DNA of 64,000 bases. It comes from Scalesia atractyloides. Its lineage: Eukaryota; Streptophyta; Magnoliopsida; Asterales; Asteraceae. Positions 9,210 to 20,413 of the stretch are shown piece by piece. The stretch spans positions 34,752,341-34,816,340 of the forward strand of contig CAMTDV010000012.1 in the NCBI GenBank assembly GCA_947069175.1. Reading direction: 5' to 3'. The stretch's first letter is position 1. Each line of letters begins with the position of its first letter. Under the pieces are notes generated by a model. That model made no database searches, was not told the DNA's origin, and saw nothing but the letters and a program-made list of their open reading frames with translations. The position numbers and the translations under genes are program-made.

Positions 9210-10641
9210 TGTAACATCCGTCGAAAAACGGGTTTCCAAAACCCGCTTCGTTTATTAATCGATTATCAAGTTATAAAATTTCGTTGCGTATTTATGATTA
9301 ATTTTAATTTTAAACAATACATAATTAATAAACAATTTAGGATTTACAAAGTATAATTGTTAGAAAGTAAAAATAAAACAATTAAAAAGGAAAACAGGCT
9401 GCCGGGATTCGAACCCGGGTCAGCCGGAAGACCTAACTCACACCCACTTAACCACTCCGCCACTTAACTCACTTGTGCTATATAATGAAACAAATAACAT
9501 TTATAATTAAACTCGAAATCAAACCCAGTGAAATCAGCGCGCCCAATTCGCAGTCGCCGGAACCGGTCAACAGTCAAAGTCAACGGTCAACCCAAAAAGT
9601 CAACATTTTTTTTATATTTTTATTTATATTTATTTAATTTAAAAATCAATTAAAAATACTTAAAAATAATATTTTTAAAGTTAGAAAACGACCTTAAACT
9701 CACAAAAATAAATCTAAAAATCATATTAAAATTGTTAATAAAATCCACTTATTTACCGTACCTTTTCGTTATTATTTAGGTTAGTTATTCCTCGTCTATC
9801 AACTCTCTAAACTCGTGCGCATCCAACATCATCAAACGAACGCACCCAATGTGAGTGAATCTCTACCAATTCCCCGTTTTAATCACATTTTGGGGTGTAT
9901 CATGTGTCGCTATTTATTTATTTAAATTAAACACTTGTGCATCCATCATATCCATGATCAAATGTGTATTAAATCTGTATCAACTGTTTGTGTGGTTAAT
10001 GTTTAGATTAAATTTATCATTTTCAGTACATACATCATCATAGGCAGCCGCTCCCCATTACCTATGAGCGTGAGCTGTTCCCCATTACCTATGAGCATGA
10101 ACGAGGCGTTGCCAACATACGATCGGCTCCGTTTGATTGAGCCTTGATCGCACATACACCATCATAGGCCGTCCGTTCCCCATTACCTATGAGCGTGAAC
10201 GAGACGTTGCCAACATATACATTATCATTCCTGTCATATACTCATGCAAGGTGTTTTGTCATTGTATGTTTCTTTATGTTTGCTCATATATGATTATTGC
10301 ACAATTTGTCCATATTAATTACAACAAGAAATCATTAATAAATGTTTTCTAATAAGGTTCACTCGCCAACTTTTGTTGACCCAAAAACCCCCATTTTTAC
10401 ACATGATACAGGTGATCCAGTTGAAGCAAGAAACATATAGGACGGCCTAGAAGAATAAAACAGTTTAGATGTTGGATTGTTTATTTAATTTTTCTTTTCC
10501 TTGTATTGTATGAGTTTGACTTGAACATTTGAGATGTAATTTGAATTTAATAAATATGAAACATATTAGTAAACATCATGAGCTTTGGTGATAACCCAAT
10601 TATGCCCCGACTCTTATTCCGCTGCGGGTCGGGGTGTGACA
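9210..10641 (+). repeat. right LTR of element B (internally deleted)
   Basis: Starts TGTAACATCCG and ends GTGTGACA. It matches the left LTR except that bases equivalent to 1427-2620 are missing. The breakpoint has a shared GAA (about 9560-9562). The lost block holds the TATA box and all three sense tRNA-like modules; the antisense tRNA-like sequence (9400-9463) is kept. I counted about 20 substitutions and three small indels against the left LTR by eye. Confidence 0.93.
9400..9463 (-). other. antisense tRNA-like sequence, right LTR of B
   Basis: Same sequence as 1264-1327, including the intact T-arm-like CCGGG/CCCGG stem and B box. One change lies just outside (GGTTGCC to GGCTGCC). Confidence 0.7.
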
Positions 10642-10646
10642 GATTC

Positions 10647-12472
10647 GTCGCTTACCATTACCCTGTTTACTTCTCTTGTACCCAATGCAACAACTGCACC
10701 TGAAGCTACTGCACCAACTCCAAATTTACCTCCACAACCAGAACTCATTATACCTCATAACGAAAGCACATCAAACGCTCAAAACCAAGACACCGCTGAA
10801 CCAGATAATTAACTCAGGAGGTCATCCAGGCAAAGAAGGCCTACAATTGGGATGATTATGTTACCTGCCTGACTGAAATGGATGCCGGAAAGCTCAATGA
10901 TCCTATCTCTTATAATGAAGCCATTAGCAGTGATCAGTCTTCTGAATGGAATAAAGCAATGATTGATGAGCTTGAATCCATGAAGAAAAATGACGTTTGG
11001 GATTTGGTAGAATTTACCCAACGGTGTCAAACCCGTAGGATGTAAATGGGTATTCAAAACAGAACTGGATCTGAATGGGAACGTTGAACGCTATAAAGCG
11101 AGATTGGTTGCAAAGGGCTACACTCAGAAAGAGGGAATTGATTATCAAGAGATGTTTTCACCTGTCTCTCGTAAAGATTCATTAAGGATCGTTATGGCCC
11201 TAGTAGTTCATTTTGATTTAGAGCTACATCAGATGGACGTTAAAACCGCTTTCCTTAATGGAGACTTAGGTGAATATGTTTACATTAAACAACTTGAAGG
11301 CTTTAAACCTGAAGGTCAGGGCATCTAGTCTGTAAGTTGAAGAAATCCATTTATGAGTTAAAACAAGCATCACGTCAATGGTACCTTAAGTTTGATTAAG
11401 TCATGAAGAGGCAAGGCTTTATAAAGAATCAAGTGGATCAATGCACCTACCTCAAGATGAGTGGGAGCAACTTTACTATACTTGTCCTTTACGTAGATGA
11501 TATTCTATTGGCAAGTAATATTTTAGACATATTGCATGAGTCGAAGCGGTTACTCTCGCATAACTTCGACATGAAGGATCTCGGAGATGCTTCTTACGTC
11601 ATTGGCATCGAAATTCACCGAGACAAACACAAAGGGATCTTAGGATGTCTCAAAAGGCTTACATAGATCGTGTCCTTACGCGTTATAACATGCAACAGTG
11701 CAAACCCTCAGTCGCTCCAGTAGTTAAGGGAGATGCTTTCGGTTCATTCCAATGTCTGACAACAGAGGTTGAAAATGAGCAAATGAGCCAGATACCTTAC
11801 ACGTAAGTAGTCGGGAGCCTGATGTATGCTCAAGTTTGTACTCTCCCAGATATCGCTTATATTGCTGGAATGCTAGGCCGTTATCAGACTAATCCTAGCC
11901 TAGATCACTGGAAAGTAGCTAAGAAAGTACTTAGATATCTGCAAGGGACGAAAGACTATAAACTGACTTATAAAAGAAGTGATCATTTAAAAGTGGTAGG
12001 CTATTCTGATTCTGACTTTTCCAAGTGCAAAGATGACAAGAAATCCACTTCGGGCTATATCTTTATGTTAGCAAGCGGACCTATCTCATGGAAGAGTCAT
12101 GAACAACAGTTAACTTCAACTTCCACAATGACGGCAGAATACATTGCTGTTTATAATGCAACCTGTCATGGAATGTTGCTTAGAAATATGATCACTGGAC
12201 TCAAAATCGTTAATTCCATTTCTAGACTATTGAAGCTTTACTGTGATAACTTAGCTGCCGTTAGTTTCTCGAACAGTAACAGTTCGATTGGAGCTGGTTT
12301 ATATCTTGATACAAAGTACTTGTTCGTACGTGAACGAGTTGAGGAAAATAATCTTTGTATTGAGTATATTAGTACTAAAAATATGCTTGTGGATCCGATG
12401 ACTAAAGGTCTCCCACCTAAAGTTTTCGAAGAACATGTTTCGAATATAGGATTTACGAAAGACCTTATTTAA
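10647..12472 (+). pseudogene. copia pol: RT and RNase H (broken)
   Basis: A Pro/Thr/Asn-rich linker (to about 10810) leads into the copia RT. Seen: SSEWNKAMIDELESM near 10930, KARLVAKGYTQKEGIDY near 11095, MDVKTAFLNGDL near 11235 with the first catalytic Asp, and LYVDDILLAS near 11490 with the catalytic YVDD. RNase H follows, with DIAYIAGMLGRYQTNPS, VGYSDSDFSKC and TSTMTAEYIA, ending in VDPMTKGLPPKVFEEH at about 12400. Stops and shifts occur at about 10810, 11328, 11398 and 11665. The last frame, 11822-12472, is intact for 216 residues. Copia order (integrase before RT) is confirmed by the left part of the element. Confidence 0.88.
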
Positions 12473-12790
12473 TAATATATTGTACTTACTTATGTTTGAA
12501 TTAATGAAATTTCCTCAGTTTAATTTTGTATGTCTCTAACATATGTTCTGCCGGTGTAATGACATATAGACAAATATAAATACAACTCAAACGCTAAAGG
12601 GCTTATTTGCATATTTTGATCATAACTGTTAGGTTTTAAATTGAGGCTGTAGTGTGACTAACGGGGGTCCTGAGTCGAATGATGATTCAACGGCTGTATT
12701 TCTCTGCTACGGTTCTTGGTTTAAAGCTAAAATGAGTGTTAACTCCTGATCAGGCTTATTCTAATACTCATGATAAATGATTACTCGGCT

Positions 12791-12801
12791 AAGTGGGAGA
12801 A
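12791..12801 (+). other. polypurine tract of copia A
   Basis: AAGTGGGAGAA just before the putative LTR start TGCAAG; position and composition fit a copia plus-strand primer. Confidence 0.6.
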
Positions 12802-13290
12802 TGCAAGATTAAATATATTATTTATAATATTTAATCATGTAGCCATTATAATCATTTATATTATATTAGATCAAATATATTAATCCTATTATATATTAGT
12901 TGGTAATTGTTGATAGACCATATTACCCTTATTAACTAATTAGGGTTTCCTTCTGGGTGTATATATAAGGAGATGATTAGAGAGGTTTAGGGTTAGAAAA
13001 TTACAATAATATCATTATCATCAAAGTCGCCACCCACCTCTCTCTCCATAACCTAAACCGAATTCATCCCTAGTTCGGTTCTCACCATCATAATCTTACA
13101 CCCTAAGGAGGAACCAGATCACATTGACAAATATGTCAAACCCAATGGTTGCGTCTCTGATTGGATTCTCTGCTGGCCTGTCTACCTTCACAGGTATTTC
13201 TTTATGTTTTCCATTATGTTTAAACAGAACTGATCAACAATAACTTCGAACAATTATAAGCCAAATAATGTTCATCGGGCCTTAACACAT
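12802..13290 (+). repeat. right LTR of copia A (right end approximate)
   Basis: Starts TGCAAGATTAAAT after the purine tract. A TATATAAG promoter-like box lies at about 12960-12967. A candidate end is the ...TTAACACA near 13288. The left LTR is not in the window, so the end cannot be confirmed. Confidence 0.45.
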
Positions 13291-16160
13291 TATCAAACTT
13301 TTACTTACATTGTTCATATGTATATTGTAATATTATATAATATGAGGAAATCTAAATGTTTCTTTCCATAACTTTATGCTTGTGTTTTTGTTGGATCAAA
13401 GTTAACTCACAAGAAATTGGCCCGCACACACACGCTTATAAGCGTAGGTAATTATGTTAGTTACTGATAGTTATACTAAAGATGTTAGGAAGTTACAGTT
13501 AGTTATTTATTATGGTTACCTATAAATACCCTTGTAATCTTCATTTGTAAATTATTGAGAATGTTCATTCAATAGTAATATACAAAACCTACGTTTCATA
13601 TATTCAAGCCATGTTGATTGTTCTTGATGGTGTTATCAACCCTTACTTATAATTCAGTTAGTGGTATAAGAGCCATACATCAAGAGCAATTTAAACAAAG
13701 GAATTTGATGTGTGCGATTCATTCATAAGATTATCAAAGACAATATCGATAAAGGACTGTTGGATCAAATGCAATTGAATCGATGCCTAAAAGATGAGGG
13801 CGGTTTCATCAGACTTCTATCGTACATAAGTCAGATTCAACTAAAGACCCAGACGATATCGGTCGAAGATTTTATTGACTAAACTCGTATGGAAATCATA
13901 TGTGTTGGTTAAACAAAAAAGTCAAAGGGAAAATATGCTTTGGTCTAATTGCAAGAAAGGACACCAATTTAAGATTTTTTTCATTCAGTTCACAAGTTAT
14001 TGATTTATTCAAATTTAGCCTATCAAGTTTAGAAGATCTATTATCTTATAATCTCAGTGAAAAAGGAGAAGATAAAAAGGTATGTACATGAAAGCCATAA
14101 TAAATAGGAAGTGAGACGATGAAAATAGAAGAATGAAGGATTATTCAACTCAAGGTTGGACAAAGGACTGCTCCGGACCCAACCGTGAAGAAGAAAAGTA
14201 AATCGTGTGAAAAATCAAGAAGACAATCTTGTGATATGATCATAGCAGTGAGACTAAGATGATTAATATGATCAAACCATGAAAGGACTAATGAAAAGAA
14301 ACCACATGACTAAAAAAAAGAAGCAATGAACTTGGAGTATGTTAAATGAAACTCGGGAACACAACGTTAACACCATAGGCAATGATATGTATGAAAGACA
14401 ACATGTTTTCAGAGTGTTAAATCCACATTTTGATAGTTTTTAGTTGTAAATATTGCTTGGAATAGATTATATGTTTCTTTCTAAGTGTTTTGCAATTCCT
14501 AGGTGAAATGAAGGATTTCTGGACCAGATTTGGAATTATCAAAGTCGAGCTGAAGGCAGGCCCCAAGTTAGTGCACCGACCTAAAGAGTGGAAACCATAA
14601 TGCGAGAAGGCAACACGTGGCAAGTTGACGAGTCATAACCCGAATCTTATTTACGGGTCGTAACCCACCCAAACACACATGGATCGTATTTATAGAATGA
14701 GATGTCGTGTAAACCCTAAGAAGTAACAAACTGAGAAGTAGAATAGCAAAAAAGGGTTGTTAAAGAACAAGGATTCAAGATCAGATCACTAGGAGGAAGA
14801 TTCAAGGAAGAATAGTGTGCAGGAGGTTGAGACATCGATATCCTTACTGAGTTAGACCCTTCGTATTATCGTTTTTTTCTTTTTGATTTCAATCATGTAT
14901 TCATTGAATTCAGTAGTTTTGTTTGTTACTATGAGTAGCTAACCACGCTATAGCCGGTTAGGTTAGGATGTTTTTTATACTTTCAGTGATTTGGTTGATT
15001 TTGTTATGAAAGTGTATTTTTAGTAAGGTTTGCTAATGATCTTGTGATAATGTGATCTATGTGTTGAGTATTGACGTTCAAATGAGTTTGTGTGGATGAT
15101 TTAGATCAATCTATGAGGTTATGCATGTTAGATCTGCTTTTTTTTATGTTTAGGCTATATATCAATCGTTAGTTTAACGCTGGAAGCTTAGTAGGCAAGG
15201 GACAAACTTATTTGAGGGTTGGTAATGCAAATAGGTCACCTATGGGAAGAATCTGATTAAAATGATTTAGAAACTAATTAAATGTTTGCTTTAATTGTGT
15301 AACCTGGATCGTAATTCGCTCGTTCGTTAATCTATGGTTGCTAGAACAATATAAGAGACTTTTAGATTACAAGGGATTAGTAAATGTCTTAGTTACTTAG
15401 AACCAAATAAGTGGGTGTGTCTATAGCCTGGTTATTTTGGGACATGGGGTTAACCTGAGAGGGCAATGACTTTTTAATACTACACTCTTATCACTAGTGT
15501 CAACTACAATGAGTTTTTCATAAGAACCACAATCAACTACTTTGCAAATGTATTATGATGATTCTCAACCTAATTAGTTATATTTCTCTATCACTGTTTT
15601 CTAAATTTAATCTAATAGGTTGTATAGCAATTTCTTGATCATTAAAAGTTACTTCAATATTATGAAAGAGATATGTTAATAGATTTCGTGTCCATGGATT
15701 GATACTTGGGTACTAACCTTAGCTATATTATAGGCTAATGGATACGCTTGCCTGGAATGTGTGTAGATAGTATTAGTGTTTTTATCCAAAAACTCGGTTG
15801 TGTTTTATGTTAATTTATTTGTTACTTTCTAAGCACGTCAGACTATTATGTTAGTTAATGGTAGTTATATTAACGGTGTTAGGATCGTTAGCTATTACGA
15901 TTACCAATAAATGTCTTTATAATCTTCATTCTTTTTAGCAAAAAAACATGTGTAATGGTATAATGTTCTTTGATGCCTCTTAAATTATTACCTAATTATT
16001 TTTTTATTTTTCTTTTATTTTTATTCCAATTATTTTAAATAAAGATAAAACGTAATAAAAACTCCATGCCATGCATATTATTATTAAAACAGAAAATAGT
16101 TCGTGGATGTTTAAATAAGGACATAAATAATAAAAGAACTTAAAAGATACTTAAAAAAAC
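13291..16160. other. noncoding relic region with faint LTR traces
   Basis: No coherent coding frame. At 13389 a TGTTGGATC start runs to about 13655 and is followed by TGGTATAAGAGCC (13661), which resembles a degraded methionine-tRNA primer site; this could be an old copia-type LTR. A segment with similar wording (TATTATGTTAGTTA..GGTAGTTATA..TAATCTTCATT) recurs at about 15850-15935 and may be its partner. Around 14630-14720 there is a TTTATAGA box and repeated (A/G)TCGTAACCC-like wording typical of degraded LTR/leader DNA. All assignments here are weak. Confidence 0.3.
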
Positions 16161-16161
16161 C

Positions 16162-17439
16162 TAGATGTCATATTTTTCTCGGATTATGCGAAGCATTATT
16201 TCTGCTAGCTCGCGTTGTGGTCCGATAAGGTGGTTGATGGTTTTCGTCAACATGTCATAATCTAAAGCCATTTGTCGTCCTTCTTGAGTTGAAGACGTTC
16301 TTGCCTATCCGCCTCCTATTTTTCTTTTATCTCTAGACGTTTTTGTCCAATGTCAAGTTAACTCTTTTAATCTTTGAGTCATTTCTTGAAACCTTTCATT
16401 GTAGTCGACGCCGGACAAGGATACCATTCGTTTTCCTGTACCCCCTCCTCCTAACCGGGTGTGGTGGTTCTTAATACGTCGGTTCTTCTTGTTCCTCGTC
16501 CTCGGTCTCGTTTAAGTCGATATGAACCCGAGTGTCGGAAGATTGACTTATGGGTTCGGGGGACGATGATGTTTTTGGTCTCTTTTGTGTTGATCGACCC
16601 TGTCTAGTCCTTGTTCCCATTAACGGAATGAGATTCCACTTCAAACTAACTCGTAGAAGCTCCCAAATTTTGATATATCCAAATGAGCCTTTGGTATTTT
16701 GGTATTCAACCAGAGCATCTTGTTGGATTTGAGCGTCGCTTTGTCCACTCTTCCAAGTGTTCCACATCCGTTGGTATATGTTATTGTATTCCATACACTT
16801 CACGCGGATATCCCTCCACTCACTAGAAATCGTATCCAGTGTACGATAAGAATCCGGTTTACCGATCATCTCGAAAAAGTTATTCCCTAATTCTTTGCCA
16901 AAATTCATTTAGATCTTGATAGTTTGCTAAAAAAATATGATGGTTAGTAAAGAAAAAAAGTATTAAATAAGTATTTGAAAAAATATTTACCAACTACCGG
17001 ATCCTCGGCGAAGTCGAGCCAACGAGTCAAAGCGTATTCCTCACTTGATGGCCACGGCGTGTGTGTTTTTTTGCCCTTGGCTCGTCGGTTGATTTTTTCT
17101 TGTGTGAACGTTTCTGAGGTTGTGATGGCTCCGCTTGGGTCGGTTGTGTCTCGGTTTGTGTTTCAGGCACAAATACGGGATATTGTTGCCTTTGAACATG
17201 CGGCGGTTGATAACCGATGACGTTATGTTGATAACCAAAAGAAGGCATTGCCAAATTAGCCATCATGCCAAAAAGATCTCGTTCATCATCTCATTTTCCT
17301 GAAAATACTCCACTTGAGCCGGCATGGTTGGCGTAGTTAGCGTGTTTGGAGCGGTTGCTGTGTTTGGATGAGGTTGGTTTTGACCGTTTTGTCGAGGGGG
17401 TCGGTAATTTGGGTTGTATGGTTGTCCCCATGGAAACAT
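16162..17439 (-). pseudogene. PIF/Harbinger ORF1, Myb-like DNA-binding protein (broken)
   Basis: Starts at ATG 17439 with MFPWGQPYNPNYRPP, a Pro/Asn/Gln-rich N-terminus. The Myb/SANT part reads WPSSEEYALTRWLDFAEDPVV near 17030, then after a 64-base intron (16990-16927, GTAAAT...TTTTAG) NYQDLNEFW. The last large frame (16908-16471) has MIGKPDSYRTLDTISSEW and a Thr/Ser/Arg tail; a further 300 bases encode a helical C-terminus ending LRIIREKYDI near 16165. There are frameshifts near 17275, 17070, 16890 and stops near 16470, 16340 and 16300. In this family ORF1 helps the transposase reach the nucleus and bind the ends. Relatives are often misannotated as glutathione S-transferase T3-like. Confidence 0.8.
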
Positions 17440-17493
17440 TTTGATTATATTGCTCAACCTATGGATGGTGTGTTTATATAGATGAAACTGACT

Positions 17494-18170
17494 ACATGGC
17501 TCTTTAACGATCAAAAAGATTGCAATATTAAAAAAATGAAATCACTTAAAACAGTAAGAAAATAGTGAAATCATTTTGTTGAGACGGTTATGGCTCTTTA
17601 ACGATCAAAAGATTTCAATATTAAAAAATGAAATCACTTAAGGGTCTGTTTGGTATGGGTAACGGAATGGATGAGAGAATGGAATGAGCAGGTAATGAAA
17701 TAGACAACGGAATGAAATGGATCATTCTATTCCATTGTGATGTTTGGTTACTCATATTTGAATAGAATGAATCATTACTTTTTACAATTTGTAAAAAAAA
17801 ACGAGAAGTAACGAAATACAATTATATTAAGAACGACAAAATATAATTGTCTCAATAATAATAACAATTGTAAAAAAATTAATAATAAAGTTTTTGATAT
17901 ACATATGTATTAGTATTAATATAAACATAATAATAATAATAATATATTTCTTTTCATTCCTTAAAAGAATAAAAAAACACCTCGGTAAAGAATGAAAATT
18001 GTTATATTTGAAAGAAGTTACATTCCTTTAGAATGGTTTATTCCATTACTATATGATAATCAAATATATATTTTTTTTTCATTCCATAAGAATGATTATT
18101 ACATTCTACAATCTATTCCTTCATACGAAGCATGTATAAGACAATAGTGAAATCATTTTGTTGATATGGT
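17494..18170. repeat. local duplication split by an insertion
   Basis: A unit GGCTCTTTAACGATCAAAA...GAAATCACTTA...AATAGTGAAATCATTTTG occurs at about 17499-17583. A second copy starts at about 17592, breaks at 17640 and resumes at about 18142. The MITE-like element occupies the break. Confidence 0.7.
17641..18134. mobile_element. MITE-like insertion in second repeat copy
   Basis: Begins GGGTCTGTTTGGTATGGG with GGAATGG runs. The right end reads ATTCCTTCATACGAAGCA, which is an imperfect inverse of the left. The interior is very AT-rich with ATTCCATT..GAATGG words, as in common plant MITEs of the GGG-TCTGTTTGG type. No proteins. The superfamily is uncertain (hAT- or PIF-like). Confidence 0.55.
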
Positions 18171-18394
18171 TTGTCAAACCTGCTATATTCCATCCATACT
18201 TGATTCAATTGATATAACTCAATATCAATCACCAATATTCTTCTCGTTTGAAACAATACTTTAAAAATAATAGAATCATACCACACACTGAAATAATAAT
18301 GTAAATATTTTTTTAAAAAAGTGTTTAAGCAATTAAATACTATAAAACACTTAAAAATAATCAACAATGCTAAAATATAAAATACTAAACATCT

Positions 18395-19731
18395 TCAATT
18401 GTACGTCTCATCCAAAGCATGCTCGATCAAATCAGTCATTAGACAATTATGTGCTTCCTGCTACGCATTTTCTAATCTTTGCTCCATACTTGTAACTGAT
18501 CTGTTTGTGATTCTACATGTGATAGATTATAATCCTAGCAAATGGCTTTGCTCTCGTCCTCTAAAGTCATATTATGTAAGATGATAAAGGCGTATATAAT
18601 ATCTCTTATTTTGTCCTTTGTCAACATTCGTCACGGATTCCTCCCAAAATGCCAACGTGCTTTAAGAACACTGAAAACCCTTTCAATATCTTTCCTTGAT
18701 GATTGTTGTACTTTTTTAAAATGAGTTCTTTTTGCGTCAATTGGGTCTCGAAATGTTTTTACGATAATCGAACATTCCGGATACGGCTAAAAAATAGCCA
18801 TGTGAGTATTCATTTCCATTAGCAAAAAATGAAGCCACAGGGCGTTACCAGCTATGTGATCCTCCAAGATAGGTGACTGTTCAAAAACATTGATATCATT
18901 GTTTGATCCGGCGACACTGAAAAACGCATGACAAATCCATAAATTGTTTGATGCAATGGCGAAGTATATTCGGTGGTCCTTTCTGGTCTCCCCGTGTGTG
19001 CTGACCCGCCACACCAAGCAGCAGGACAGTTAGACCATGACCAATGTATGCAATCTATGCTACCAACCATACCCGTGTACCTCTTCATGTACATCATATA
19101 TGTGTTGTAGATCATTCCATGTTGGCTTTCTTAAATAATGTTTACCGTATAGCTCAATTATGCCTTTAAAATTAATATATAATACGAGCTAATAGTTGAT
19201 CGATTATAAATAAATGACACATAAAAAATAATTATTAAAACATAAACAAATTATACCTTGACAATAATGTTCTAAAGCGTCTCTCGATGTTTTATCCGCC
19301 ATTTTTAAGTACTCGTCCCATGTGTCGGTTGTGGTACCGTATGCCATCACATGTATCGCGGATGTACACTTTTGTATACTCGTTAATCCTAGCTTTCCTC
19401 TTGCGTCGGGTCTTTGTTGAAAATGTGCATACTCTCGTTCCAAGTCATCCGATATTCGTAAAAATAAACGTTTACTCATCCGGAAACGACGTGTAAAATC
19501 ATTAGGACCGTATGGGTGGTTCATCACAAAATAATCACGCATTAACCGTTCATTGACAGTATGACAATCTCGATTGACTCATTTTGTTTTCATGGTCGGA
19601 CATGGAGGATGACTAACATGTGCCATAAACTCCACCATGGGTTCAACCGCACCTTTAATTGTCTCGTCGATTTCATACGAATCTGAAGACGTACTATCCT
19701 CACTAGTTGACGATGATGAATAATCCTCCAT
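18395..19731 (-). pseudogene. PIF/Harbinger DDE transposase (broken)
   Basis: ATG at 19731 starts a Ser/Asp/Glu-rich N-terminus (MEDYSSSSTSEDSTSSDS). One TGA (about 19579) precedes RLMRDYFVMNHPYGPNDFTRR. Then come ALEHYCQG, a 93-base intron (19256-19164, GTATAA...TTTAAAG), and IIELYGKHYLRKP, so exon joining keeps the frame. The catalytic Asp positions are in GSIDCIHWSW (about 19055) and GSNNDINV (about 18900), and the Glu in the RKDIERVF helix (about 18680). Frameshifts lie near 19110, 19030 and 18780, with stops near 18610, 18530 and 18470. It ends DLIEHALDETYN at 18395. The enzyme would cut and paste the element at TTA/TAA-type sites. Confidence 0.85.
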
Positions 19732-20413
19732 TTTTAACACTCTGAGAGAAACTTAGAATGAATTGTCGTAAATTTGATAAGTAGAGATTGAGTTGGTGTA
19801 TTTTATATAAGAACTAAAAATAACTATAAACAAAATGGAATTACTTTTGACCAATCAATATGCAACGTTCCCATTCCTTATATGCAAATGCAATTAATGT
19901 GCAACGATTCCCAACGTCTAATATTAATTTTGTCAAACTACACATGGGCATTTCCACAAAAACGCTGCATCCTCAGAACGCTTTAATAACGCCGCTGGGG
20001 ATGTTAGAAAGCGTGAACCGGCTTTATTTTTTTAGCGGAAAACGTCCATTACGAATGGTTAATATTAGAATGTTATTAAGTTTAAATCATTGTTAATTAG
20101 TTGTTTTCACATAGAACTTAAAACATGTTTTGAAGTTACGGATTCTTAAATGATGACTATTGAAAGTAACAAAAGATGTTTTGTTTGTATAAGTTTTCCC
20201 TACTATGAAAATCCATATTGATTTTATAATACTTAATGAAATGTAATGAATATTAACCTTTTATCTCATGTGAAAATTGCATTATATATCTGATGCTAGA
20301 CATAATATTCTCGTGCCCCAACTCTAAAGTCAACTAATTACAAGACTTGAAAAACCGTTCTTGAACTTTTACTTTTTTTTTTGCTAAATAATATTATTTT
20401 AAATTCAGAAAAC
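19732..20413. other. flank of PIF/Harbinger element, noncoding
   Basis: AT-rich DNA upstream of the transposase. ACGCTTTAATAACGCCGCTGGGG near 19980 could be part of a terminal region, but no matching inverted copy was found. No gene seen. Confidence 0.35.

Larger units (their letters stand above)
1075..10641 (+). mobile_element. Ty3/gypsy chromovirus-type element B
   Basis: A 9.57-kb LTR retrotransposon with left LTR, tRNA-Met-type primer site, gag, protease, RT, RNase H, integrase with a chromodomain-like C-terminus, polypurine tract and right LTR. The domain order PR-RT-RH-INT identifies gypsy, and the C-terminal chromo-like end points to a chromovirus (probably Tekay/Del-like, inferred). 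It has a perfect target duplication. The LTRs differ in length (2617 against 1432 bp) because the right one lost 1194 bp internally. Pol has two frameshifts, three stops and an altered protease active site, so it is not autonomous. Confidence 0.93.
10642..13290 (+). mobile_element. Ty1/copia element A, right part
   Basis: Continuation of copia A after the B insertion: linker, RT, RNase H, polypurine tract and right LTR. The right edge of the LTR is uncertain because the partner LTR is outside the window. Confidence 0.85.
16162..19731 (-). mobile_element. PIF/Harbinger DNA transposon (degraded)
   Basis: Minus-strand element with a DDE transposase gene (19731-18395) followed downstream by a Myb/SANT-like ORF1 (17439-16162). 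Both proteins together are typical of plant PIF/Harbinger elements. Each gene has one short GT-AG intron and several frameshifts. A MITE-like insert (about 17641-18134) and a local duplication lie between them. I could not fix the terminal inverted repeats or the target duplication; the listed limits are only the coding limits. Confidence 0.85.
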
